Assembly (NCBI GenBank): GCA_963422465.1
Contig: OY730169.1
Coordinates: forward strand, 3,720,001-3,784,000
DNA: 64,000 bases
Reading direction: 5' to 3'
DNA from: Lichina pygmaea
Taxonomy: Eukaryota; Ascomycota; Lichinomycetes; Lichinales; Lichinaceae
In this document: one piece after another, positions 52,813 to 63,043 of the stretch
Layout: the number at the start of each line of letters is the position of its first letter
How positions within the stretch are numbered: the first letter of the stretch is position 1
The notes under the pieces: generated by a model
What the model was told of the DNA's origin: nothing
The model's input: only the letters and a program-made list of their open reading frames with translations
Databases searched by the model: none
Translations under genes and position numbers: made by a program

Positions 52813-55806
52813 ATGATTCCGCAACTTCCCCCGGGCCTTGACCCAGTGCGTTCTCAATATCACGATGTGGCTCCCGTGTCGCCGGCCGGACCGACAGCGC
52901 GGTGGACGGCGACCCGTTGCCATAGAATACTACGACCCATAACGTCAAGATTGGAGCTCCTGGGAAAGGAGGTCAGACAGGCTGAGAAAGGGAGCGCGAA
53001 TCGCGCGAATCGCGCTTCCACGGAGGACGATGACATCGATGTCATTCGAAAAGAAGGACCGCCTCGCAAGAGAAGGAAGGAAGAGGCTCCGGAGTCTTGC
53101 CCACCTGCAGGCCCCGTCAACTCTACAGACCCGGACTGGTTACTGGGAAAAAAATCTGCGAACAAATGGCGCAAGAAATACTCGTATCGTGCAGCGCGGA
53201 GGTCGAAAATGCCATCTCGACAGGTGCACAATGCCATTGGAACCCCCACACGTCCCAGCACGCCCGGTCGGCTGACAGTTCCAACTCCGGTGCTCGTTCG
53301 AGCTCATGTGTCAACAGGCTGGCTGGATGAGACTCGTGGCGGAGGGCCTAGCCGGGGCTACGGCGGTGATGATCCCGAGCTCCGAACCCCGGGAGGGTGT
53401 AGAGTCAAAGGCTGGGAGACATTTTTGGGCCGGCGTAAGGCTGTGCGGCCGGTTGTCTTTCCCTTTGAGCATCTGAGAAGCTCTTTGTCCCCGTCGGCCT
53501 GGTCACTCTATGCTGGGCTGTACACGGCCGCGGAGGCGCTGTTGAAAGTCTGTTCGGCACCCCATCACAACCGAGGAGCAGGGACACGATCACTCTTCTC
53601 TACATGCTTGAGACAAATACCTGCGCACCTCAAGGAGGAACAGCTTTGGCTTGCCGAAGAGGCGGAACACGGTGCACAAGTCTCATTACAAAGTACTGAC
53701 ATCTACTCCGAACTAGAAAATGCGCTGAGCGCCACCGGCCAAGGATGGAAGCCGCTGAGAGAGATCGTGAAGGCAGATGGGCTCAGTCTCATCTGCGATG
53801 GCATTAAGGAAGGCCTCTTTCTTATTGATTTTGTGACGGCATTAGTGGACCTGTGCACCAAATTCAAATCATTCGACGAGGCGGAAAGCCTGCTCGACTC
53901 GCTCCTTGTTGCACATGCTCCAGCAGCCCCGCACAGCCACCAGAGTTCCAGCTCGGGAATATCTCGAGCATTGTCTGCCCTGAAGTCGTATGTCGACGAG
54001 TCTGACCGTCGAAGGTATTGTTCTCGGCGGTTGGCGTCAATGCTCGGCGAAAGGCAGATCGCGGCACAAGTGCTTGCCCAGAGAGACTATAGGCCGATGT
54101 GGGATAGGGCCATCCGATCCATGTGTCGGAGAGAATATTTTGACCCTGACCTGTGGGCATTCCTGGAGGCAGTCTTCTATGCGGCGCTGGAATTGCCACT
54201 TGCTGGAAATAGGGTCTCAGACAAGGAGAGGATCGGGCACGTCGATGACGCACAGCGACCCACCTCAGGATCGAGCCATCCAACAGGCACTGGGTCGAAT
54301 GACGTGTCGACTCACGAACATGGATCGAAGGATGCACTGGATAACATGATCCGCAGCCTGGTCGAAATACTTTCCGCAATGGCAATACTTGGGAAGGGAC
54401 CCCAAGGCTCTGGAACATCTACGTCTGCGGACCGGCCATCCGGGCACATCGCGCGCTTCCTTGCGGGCATCGCCCTCGCGATCCAGAAGATGTCTCTGGA
54501 TGAAGTGGACGACGCCTGGCGTGAACGTGTTGGGCAGCGGGCGAGAACGGCGATTCTTGCCAGCATTCTGGTGTCATCCTTCGGCTCAGCGAGGGACATG
54601 CACAAGCTGGAATCCTTTGAATATCCACTTCTCTCGATGCTTACTTTCCTCATGAGCGATCGTGGCAGCAGCGTTGGCCGCGACGAACGATCAAGCCGCC
54701 TGGACAGCTTGGCCGGCAGCACGGCCTCAATCGCGCGGTTGTGCAGCCGAGCGGTGCCAGAATCCGAATGCGACTATGTTATGGACGTTGGGGCGATACT
54801 AGTGAGGCTGAGCGACTGTGCGGATGCCGACTTCTTGGGGACACGGGGTCAGGATGTCTTGTATGGCGTCATATTCAAAACCGCCTCTCTGTTCCTGGAC
54901 CACTCGGCATTGGGCGACTGGGCTGCGGACCTTGTAGCCAGGTTTGACGGCAAAGTGCGCGGCTGGGAAGATGCGATCACGACGAGCAATCCATCGGACC
55001 ACCCTGCTTCGCCGAAGAGTCCAGTCGAAGACTGGGAAGAGGACCTCTGCGAGAAGTTTGCCACAACGCCTGGCTTCGACTCGAGCAGACAGAGACGCCA
55101 CTCAGCAGACTCGGTCTTCAGCGACGGCTCGCCCACACCGCGAGGGCTTGTCGCAGGGGGCATAGACCCTCAGTCGCCAACCAGGTCACATCCAAGGCTA
55201 TCGGCCCTGCTTCTTGGAAGCTCTCCGTCGCCGATTCCGAGGGTCAGCAACACCAGCAGGACATTCTCACAACCTCTGGCGGGGGCTGGTCGAGGGATCT
55301 CCTCGGGCCAGCTATTCGCTCTCGAGACAAAGCCACACTCCGGCAGGGACAGAGCCGCTGACGCCACGGCGCTGAGAAGGGTGTCGACCGCAGAACAGCT
55401 TCCGATCGTATACAGCAAGCCGTCCGAAACAAAGCGCACGGCGCCCTCGGGCCTCACCAGCAACCGTGCAAGTCACACGTCCTCACTCTCCACCACGACG
55501 ACGACCACCACCACCACCACCGCGGCAATACGCTCTCGCTCAAGGCACGAAGCCGCCAAAGCAGAACCACCCAAAGGTGTCGCCAAAACCCAGCCAGCCA
55601 GGAAGCCGGCCAGACACAGGAAGACCGCCACGTCAAAGGGCGGCCCATCAAACCCTCGGTCCTCTCAGCCGCTGACATCCCTTGAGCCACTCAATCGCGA
55701 AATGCCAAAGCTTTTCTTCGATTTCAGCATTCCGTACAGCAGCAGCGATGACGACGATGACGACGACGATGATACAAACTCGGTCGAGTTGAATGACTCT
55801 GAGTAG
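52813..55806 (+). CDS. Conserved fungal protein, helical core, disordered acidic tail
   Basis: Single exon, 997 residues. The opening, MIPQLPPGLDPVRSQYHDV and SPAGPTARWTATRCHRILRP, is a pattern I associate with a conserved but uncharacterised fungal family. A basic stretch (PPRKRRKEE, KWRKKYSYRAARRSK) at residues 80-140 looks like a nuclear localisation signal. The middle 240-700 is mainly helical, with alternating Leu/Ala segments and no catalytic motif. The last 250 residues are Ser/Thr/Pro-rich, with a threonine run, and end in an acidic SSDDDDDDDDDT block. Nuclear role is inference from the basic and acidic tracts. Confidence 0.75.
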   Translation: MIPQLPPGLDPVRSQYHDVAPVSPAGPTARWTATRCHRILRPITSRLELLGKEVRQAEKGSANRANRASTEDDDIDVIRKEGPPRKRRKEEAPESCPPAGPVNSTDPDWLLGKKSANKWRKKYSYRAARRSKMPSRQVHNAIGTPTRPSTPGRLTVPTPVLVRAHVSTGWLDETRGGGPSRGYGGDDPELRTPGGCRVKGWETFLGRRKAVRPVVFPFEHLRSSLSPSAWSLYAGLYTAAEALLKVCSAPHHNRGAGTRSLFSTCLRQIPAHLKEEQLWLAEEAEHGAQVSLQSTDIYSELENALSATGQGWKPLREIVKADGLSLICDGIKEGLFLIDFVTALVDLCTKFKSFDEAESLLDSLLVAHAPAAPHSHQSSSSGISRALSALKSYVDESDRRRYCSRRLASMLGERQIAAQVLAQRDYRPMWDRAIRSMCRREYFDPDLWAFLEAVFYAALELPLAGNRVSDKERIGHVDDAQRPTSGSSHPTGTGSNDVSTHEHGSKDALDNMIRSLVEILSAMAILGKGPQGSGTSTSADRPSGHIARFLAGIALAIQKMSLDEVDDAWRERVGQRARTAILASILVSSFGSARDMHKLESFEYPLLSMLTFLMSDRGSSVGRDERSSRLDSLAGSTASIARLCSRAVPESECDYVMDVGAILVRLSDCADADFLGTRGQDVLYGVIFKTASLFLDHSALGDWAADLVARFDGKVRGWEDAITTSNPSDHPASPKSPVEDWEEDLCEKFATTPGFDSSRQRRHSADSVFSDGSPTPRGLVAGGIDPQSPTRSHPRLSALLLGSSPSPIPRVSNTSRTFSQPLAGAGRGISSGQLFALETKPHSGRDRAADATALRRVSTAEQLPIVYSKPSETKRTAPSGLTSNRASHTSSLSTTTTTTTTTTAAIRSRSRHEAAKAEPPKGVAKTQPARKPARHRKTATSKGGPSNPRSSQPLTSLEPLNREMPKLFFDFSIPYSSSDDDDDDDDDTNSVELNDSE

Positions 55807-56852
55807 GAGATGAACGACCCTGAGTGGGACGGAGAGACATTGTGGGGGGCCCGGCCAGGCTCTTCCACCACCAGTGTTTCATACTCCGTACCTCGTACAA
55901 TGGGGGCCCAACTCTTTCAACAGTACTGTACGAAGTACGCTACGTACATATCTCCGAGCACTCTCACATCACAACTCGTCCACTCATCCACTCCGCCAAG
56001 CGCCGAATGAAAGCCAGCGACAAGACCTACTCCAGACAGAAACATCTCCTTCCGAAATGGCTCTCACGTAGTGTATCAGAAGCCCCAAGTAAATATACAG
56101 TGAGACTCCACAATATATACATATACATCATCACCTCAAGACCCAGCACCACCCTCGCCAGAAACAGGAACAAGGAAGGAACTTGGGCATGTTGCACCAG
56201 AGAACAACAGACCGTACCGAGCTTCTTCCAGGACAAGTTACTGTCCGTCGGTCTGGACGGTGGTGCCTGCAATCACGATTCTGGCTGCTTTCACAACCGA
56301 CTGTTGTCCGGGCAGACCAAGCGTATCCTTGCACGTTCATCGATCCTTGGCCGGGCCAGTACCCCGGGAACCCGGTGAACATCCAGACATGTGTGAAAGG
56401 AGTGCTGAGTGGTGGGCCAGGATATATATCTCTGGCAGCTCGGTCGTGCGGAATCCACAAGGATCATACGGTATCTTGTCAAGCGACTGCCTTGCGAGTG
56501 CTTTGTGCTGACGGAGTTGTTCGACACGGGTTGGGTGCATGTATGGCAGGATGCTTGGCCGGTTGTGATCATGTTCAAGGTCAATGATGTAACACAGTGA
56601 TACTTGTTTTGGCCGTCTGGATTTCGGTATGTTCTGATTTTCCATCTGTTTGGGAGTGGTATGCTGTTCAAAACAAAAGATCCTTGTTTAGGTATCGAGA
56701 GATTGCTCGCTGTAGTGACATGACAGAGCGGCGATACTGGTCTGAAGGATTGACCTTTGGCGCCTCCAGCCCAGCAAGCATGAAGTATCTTGAACATCCC
56801 TGATCGGAGCTCATACCCCTTCAAAAGCCGCCTACGGCCACTTCATGTCAGG
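55807..56852. other. Convergent spacer between the 997-residue gene and the DUF7924 gene
   Basis: About 1 kb. GTACGAAGTACGCTACGTAC near 55925. Open frames here (56131-56600) have no protein-like texture on either strand. No gene. Confidence 0.5.
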
Positions 56853-58732
56853 CTAGCTGCCATTTCGTGCCTTTATCGACTCGCTCAACAGATCCATTAG
56901 CTTTTCGTTCTTCTCCTCCATCCTCGCCAGCTTCTCATTCTTCTCCGCCATCCTCGCCAGCTGATCATTCTTCTCCTCCGCCATCCTCGCCAGCTGATCA
57001 TTCTTCTCCTCCATCCTCGCCAGCTTCTCATTCTTCTCTTCCACCCTCGCCAGCTCAATCTTCTCCTCCATCCTCGCCAGCTGATCCATGAGCTTCGAAT
57101 TCTCCTGTGTCAGGACATCAAACTGCTCCTGAAGGAAGGCCATCGCAGTCAGCTTCGGCTTTTCGAAGACACCGTCTCCCGACGCAGGAACGCTCGTGGA
57201 AACATCTTGCGAGTCTCTGTTTAAGTCGGTGGTCGGTTGGGTGGGGGGGACTGACGGAGCCGACTCGGACGTCGGCTCGGGGAGCTGTGCAACAGCGCTG
57301 CGAAGCCGCTCGAGGTGCTGTGGCATGAAGACGTCGTAGAGTTTGCGGACGTAGTTGTACGTTGTCCATCGGTTAGCGCCTCCATCGTCGTCGAGGTAAA
57401 AGCCACGGATCTTGTGCCGATAGAAACTGGTCTTGTCTCCGTGGATGACGGGAAAGTGCCCATAGACCCTCACCGACACGTGGTCATGTGAGATGGAGAA
57501 GACAAGGAGCTTGTGGTCAAGCCCCTTCTCCCTCGAGACCGATCGATAGAGCTGGACGATGGCGTTGACGGCGATGCTGGCGCTATGCATGTTCTGCCGG
57601 TCCGCGATGTTGAGTGCCTTCTCACCGCACTTCACCTATTCAGTGACGAAGTATAAGTATCAGACACCGCACGCAAGAATGCCTCAAGACTCACCTCGCA
57701 CAAAAGGAAGGGAAAGTACAATTCTTCCCGGACTGCCGAGGGCTTCTCGAGCGAGCTGTACGCATGGAGTTTCTGCACTTCCAAGTCCGTGAAAGCAGAC
57801 GGCTTGAGGCCGATGGCAACATCTGGGGTTGGAGAAGGACCGGCAAGGACCATACATCTTGTCCAGACCGCCTTCACCTCTTCGGCCACATGTTCAAGGT
57901 TCTGCGACCCTCTCAAGCGAAGATGTGCGGGAGAGGGGATCAACTCTGGGGTAAGATCTCTTTCGACCCGAGGCTCGTTCTTGCAGGCAACCTCGACCAG
58001 AAGGCTTTGGAAACCGTCACCTTGGAACAGAGAATGGGCTGGGGGATCGTATCGAGCGGCCCGGAGAGTATCGCAGAGCTCTTTACAGGATGTCGTGATG
58101 CTGATCATGCTAGGGACGTCTTGCATGAACATGCCAGCCTGTCGCAAGACATTCTCGTAGCCGGGAGTGTATGCAGCTGGGCAATTGCCGAGCGCGGCCG
58201 ATCGAGTGTAGCTCAGATCGGAATCAGATCTTTTCCTCGACGGCGGTTGACTCATGTCTGCGTCCGGGTCGAAGTACCCCTTGGGCCAGCGGTCCTGCAG
58301 AACCCAGTGTTCAATCGGATTGCGGCTATCGACCTCGGTGCGGGTCTCCGCCTCAGGCTTGACGCAGGCGTCCACGTTGCCGTCTGCGGCGTGGTCAGAC
58401 ACCGATGCTTGCAGGCGCTTCGAGGCAGGCTGATCTCGACGTGAGGGTTCGGACGGCGGCGACTTTCGTTTTCGATCGAGCGGTGATGTCTGCGACGGGC
58501 GTACGGACCGTCCGAATCTCTATGGGGCCAACGCTCCGTCGTCAGCTTCTCGTAACAGTACACCGAGGGGAAGGTGGGGGGGCGCACTCACGTCGTTCTT
58601 CGACGTGGTGGGCGATGAGTATGGGAACGGGTTGTCGGGTCCAGTCGTCTCTTTACGTAGGACTGGGCTTGGACTTGTCTGCAGTCGCTCGCCCTCAGGG
58701 AAAGAAGATGGTTGTTTCATGATGCCTGGCAT
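56853..58732 (-). CDS. DUF7924 PD-(D/E)XK nuclease-like protein with coiled-coil tail
   Basis: Three exons: 58732-58592, 58519-57695 and 57635-56853, with donors GTGAGT and acceptors ATAG. The product is 582 residues. The N-terminus is basic (SPLDRKRKSPP, PASKRLQAS), a likely nuclear signal, then NPIEHWVLQDRWPKGYF. The core reads LYFPFLLCE | VKCGEKALNIADRQN, AVNAIVQLYRSVSRE, FSISHDHVSVRVYGHFPV. The E322-V-K324 motif on a buried strand resembles the E-x-K of restriction-endonuclease folds, so nuclease activity is possible but unproven. The C-terminus repeats LARMEEKNDQ-type units about eight times, a coiled coil. Exon 2/3 splits exactly at E|VK. Confidence 0.8.
56890..57085 (-). repeat. In-frame ARMEEKN-type coding repeat
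   Basis: Near-identical 24-27 base units, reading AACGAGAAGCTGGCGAGGATG on the coding strand in part, encode the heptad-like coiled coil of the DUF7924 protein. Variation is mostly EKN versus EEKND. Confidence 0.85.
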
Positions 58733-61700
58733 ATGGTCAGAACGATAGGTAATGAAGTCTTGGACGTGATGTTTGGCACGGGCCATTGTTGGAGCCGTGT
58801 GGAGAGATCGATCACGTGGTTGAATCAGTTTCACGTGATAAAGCCACGTGATGTAAATATAGATCATGTGACTAGTGTCTCCCCCCTCAGAGTGGTGGGC
58901 TGACAAGTACATGGTGCTGATGAGAACTTTTGTCAATCTACGCCAGTGGATGTTGGGGTGTACAAAGAAAACAAGACTCGATAAAGTAGTCGCCGCTCCG
59001 GCGCTCTACTTCGGTGCCCCTCTTACTTCAACACCCCTCTGGCTTATCACAGGTACCTTCGTACGTAAGGTACTCTCAGATTAGTGGCAGCCTTGATTGA
59101 GAACAAGTACTCCTGAACTTTCAAGGTGTCAGTCCCCGAACCTCACATGGGCTTGACACCTCAAGAAAAGTCACGTACGACATCAAAATTGATATGATGA
59201 CGTGTAGCTAACAACCAGATGTAGCCCGGAAAAGTTCTGACTCGAAAGGACCTACGGAGTACTGTGTGGTGCAGTGAAGAGTTATGACATTTCTTGACTA
59301 CTCGGCTTGAAGAGATACCTCGATTTCTGTGGTACGACCCACCAAAGTGTATGTACCGAACCAAGCGAGGGAGGCACGGGGTAAGAGGGGGGTAATACGT
59401 ACTCCGTACGTTGCGTACAGTGCGTAACGTACGGAAGTACAGTAAGAATCTGCACGAAGGGGGAGTAGAACTTTGCGGCCCGACCTCGTAGAATGCAAGA
59501 TGGGAATCATGTCGCTGGATTCTGACTACTTGGTACGTTCGAGGCTGTCGACGAAGGTGACGTGGCCAGAGAACGTAGTGGCTCTACTCCTGTACAGCTA
59601 TCAAGCCTTTCCAGGCGGACTTGGTCTGGATGCAAACTTGAGCACGTAAGTTCAGTCTGTATATACAGGAAAGCCGTCCTGTACGAGGACTCGATGCCAC
59701 TGAATATCTTGCGTGTCAGACAAAGACTTGCATGATGGGAGAACAAGTTTTACCTCCGTGACCGGTGATCTCGTACGAGCATGGATTCCACCAGCAGCGA
59801 ACTGAGCTGAGCCTCATCATCTTGTAGTAGCCGCGCCATACGCATCGGTCCTTAGAAATCTCCGACGTACGTACAGTACATACGTACAGTATGTACTGTA
59901 CGTACTTCCGTACAGGACCGGCAGATACGTAGGTTGTCTTACAACTTTTGCGTAAGACATCATGGTCGCAGAAGAATCGATACAATTTGATGTTTCCGCT
60001 GCTCCGATGCGTCCGGAGGTTTCGACCTCTTACGTACTGTACTGGTTCTTGCATGAAGAGACGAAACGACTAACCTGATGGGGCCTGGTGTCCTGTGAAA
60101 GGCCCCCCTTCCCTTTCTCCAGCGACTTGTACTTGTACGTATTGTTGTCGGGAGTCTTCGATTACGATCTCGGATCTTGGATCTTGGATCTTGGACAATG
60201 GCGGTCATTGAAAGAAGCCGACTGGTGATCTCTTTGTCTCCGCGATATCCAGAGATCTAGACTTGAGCAGTAGCTGCTGTCATTCGAAACCAAGTCTCTG
60301 GGATGAACGAGCTTTGAAGGCTCTGAGAACAATGCTTCTGTTTCATGCCATGTCGGTCGAGGCGTGTCGAGGGCCAGCCCCAGGTCACGACTTCTGAAGC
60401 CCCTCGGCGGAGTCTCGGTCGATGCCCGTAGAAGCGCAAACAACATCAAAAGACGAGCTTGTGGCCACAGATCCGGTGGGCTTTTGCCGCCGTCGTGGCG
60501 AGCAGACATGGCATCGACGACGCTGTTTTGCCTCAAGTCGGTGCGGCCGCGACGACGGCCCAGGACGGCGTCGTCACCTCGCCGCGAGTCCCTCGGCCGT
60601 GCCACCTCGGCCTCTGATGGACCCAGCTCCTGGCTTCTTCCACTCGGGGTGGTGTTGTCTTTTGATGTTCGAGCCAGCCGTAAGCCGGTCGCACCGTAGA
60701 AAGTGCCGCTCGGCACTGTAAACGCCAGACGACGTCGTCCGACTAGGGCCATACGTACTGCGCACCGCTAACGCGAGAGCCGCAATCACGCTGGGTGTTA
60801 GACCGCATCGTGAGCTCTGGCCACGTCGGATGAATCTCGTCACGGACGGAGTCGATAGGGCATCGGCACAAGCTTGACGGGATCGGGGCAGCCCATCAGC
60901 TCGTTCCCCAGCTTTCTCGGACACGAGCTTCGGAAACACATTGCCGGGTGACGACATGCGACCAGGTGCCTGCGGTCGAGGTCGGAGACATTCGGCAGGG
61001 CAAGCATCCGTTGGATGCAGACCCCGGTTCCTCCGACAAGCGCAGGAAGGCTCGTCGTTTCGTCGTCGCAGGCGAGATCCTTGGCTGTTGGCATCTGATT
61101 GGCATCGATCACGTTGCTTCTTCCGGCCTCGGAAGCTAGCCGTCGCTCGTGCCGTTGGCCCTGGACCGCTCCGTCTAGTGCGCAAGAGAGTGTCTTTGCC
61201 CGTGGCTGGTGTCGTCGATGCAGGGCCACCGTCCTGGATCCATTGGCTGTGCCTGCCGCCGGAGATGAGCGTGTACCCACAGCACTTCCGTACGGTGATA
61301 CGGTACTACTGGCACTCGTCCATCTGCCGTTACCGAGCCGGGGCGTCGTCCTGTTTCCCTTCAGCCGTAATGACCGCGATCGCCCTCTGACGTGCCACCC
61401 GCCACAGCCTCTCCTTCCGGATGTTCCGATTCAAAGGCGGCCGTCCCTCTGCGTTGCGTGTTGTCGTTCTGTTCGACGGGAATGTCGTCGCGGCCGAGGT
61501 CGATCGGGGCCGGGGCATGACCGCATTTGCCCAGCTCTCTCCGCCTCTCCCACCCTCTCCTTGGGGTCCCGTCGGTCGGCTTCTTCTTCTCGACCTTCGC
61601 TCCTGCATCGTCGCCGGGAGGCAGAAGAGGAAGGAGAAGAAGAAGAAGAAGAGGAGAAAGAAGAAGATCCAGATGGATGCTCAGGAGGCCTGAAGTCTTC

Positions 61701-62204
61701 CTGGAGACGTGACCTGGACCGGTGGACGAGAAGGGGACGGCTCTTTCCATTCCTCAGCACCGCCCTCGACGGATTTGGCCGAGCCTGGGCTCGCCCTGGC
61801 CTACGTTTTCCATCACCGTCGTCTTTGTCTGCTGCTCTCGCCCGGCATCGAACGGCTGTGCCCTTCGAGCACTCTGGTCTTTGTCATCAGGGCACGAGGC
61901 CACTTCGTTCACCCCGTCTCTCGACTCTTGTCGCACGTGCGATCAGAACAATCCTACAAAGAAATTCCCTCAAAGGCTGTGGACTCGCTGGTCGACCCCT
62001 GGTCACGATATAACTGTCGCTATCCGGTTCTCTGGCTTTCTCTCTCAGACCGTCCGAGATTGATTCTCATGATCCTCCGATCGACCCAGTTGACCCGGGT
62101 GAACCCTCGAACATTCTCGACGCACAACAAACCAAAAAAAAAAAAAAAAAAAGAACAGCACCAAGGACGCACTACTCGATCGATCGCTCTTGTACGCCCG
62201 TACC
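58733..62204. other. Long spacer upstream of the ferric reductase gene
   Basis: About 3.5 kb with no supportable gene. GTACG islands occur at 59395-59445 and 59862-59925. A GGATCTT triple repeat lies at 60173-60194. A purine-rich GAAGAA stretch at 61625-61670 and a 19-base A run at 62134-62152 precede the reductase ATG. Open frames near 60.2-60.7 and 61.1-62.0 kb look like GC-rich chance frames. I found no clean iron-type GATA box. Confidence 0.5.
62134..62152. repeat. Poly-A tract (about 19 A) in the reductase leader
   Basis: Ends about 52 bases before the start codon, so it should be part of the mRNA leader or core promoter. Confidence 0.85.
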
Positions 62205-63009
62205 ATGTTCGCCGGTGTCCTGCCGCCGCTGCTGCTGCTCCTCGGAACGCTCGCGGGACTCGTCTCGGGAGTCGGTGATGGGCCGGCCGGCCACTCCGGC
62301 GCCGGAGCTGCGGCCAACGCGACCGCCGGTGGAGGCAACAGCACCGGCTCCGGCCGTGGCCGAGTGCATCTCTCGGACGCCGAACGCTCCAAGAACAACG
62401 AGTTCTACATCTACCTGGAGGTTGCGTTCGGCTCGCTTGTGGCGGCCCTGCTGGTCTACTATGTCGTTCTGAATATCTCGCGATATGTCCGTCAGATCAC
62501 GTCGCTGCACAACCCGACCCAGCGCTACTTCGCCATCCCGAACGACGCCCTTGCGCGCTTCAAGCAGCACCTCCTCTATGCGCCCATCGTCCACAAGCGC
62601 CACAACCGCGAGCTCAGGCTGTCGACGGCGGTCAACTGCGGAACCCTTCCCACCAGGTTCCAGGCCGTCTTCTTGACGGTATACGTCGCCGTCAACCTGA
62701 TCTTGTGCCTCGTCAGCATCGACCGGAACGGCGAGCGCATGAGGGCCCTGGTCCAGCTGCGCCATCGGACCGGGGTCTTGGCCCTCGCCAACATGCTGCC
62801 GCTCTTCGTCATGGCCGGTCGAAACAACCCGCTCATTCCGTGGCTAGGCATCTCCTTTGATACCTTCAACCTGATGCACCGCTGGTTCGGACGGGTCGTC
62901 GTCGTCGAGAGCGTCCTGCACACGGCCGCGTACATGGCGTGCAAGGTCGAGTTCGGTGCGCGACCATCTGAAGTTTCTCCCGAGGGGAGGGGCGGGGCAG
63001 CGTGCTGAC

Positions 63010-63043
<34 letters not shown>

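Noticed and set aside
56131-56824. Overlapping frames on both strands after the 997-residue gene
   Set aside because: No conserved pattern; likely 3' UTR sequence.
59373-59400. Possible third copy of the palindromic mini-element (GGCACGGGGTAAGAGGGGGG)
   Set aside because: Only half the motif is present and the inverse arm is missing; chance in a GTAC-rich region is likely.
60162-60752. Minus-strand open frame with a genuine ATG (196 residues)
   Set aside because: No recognisable motif, and it ends in a short tandem repeat (GGATCTT). It may be real but cannot be supported.
61099-62013. Long + strand open frame (304 residues) before the ferric reductase
   Set aside because: Composition is Arg/Ser/Pro-rich, the opposite strand is equally open, and no conserved motif appears. 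It looks like a GC-rich chance frame in the promoter.
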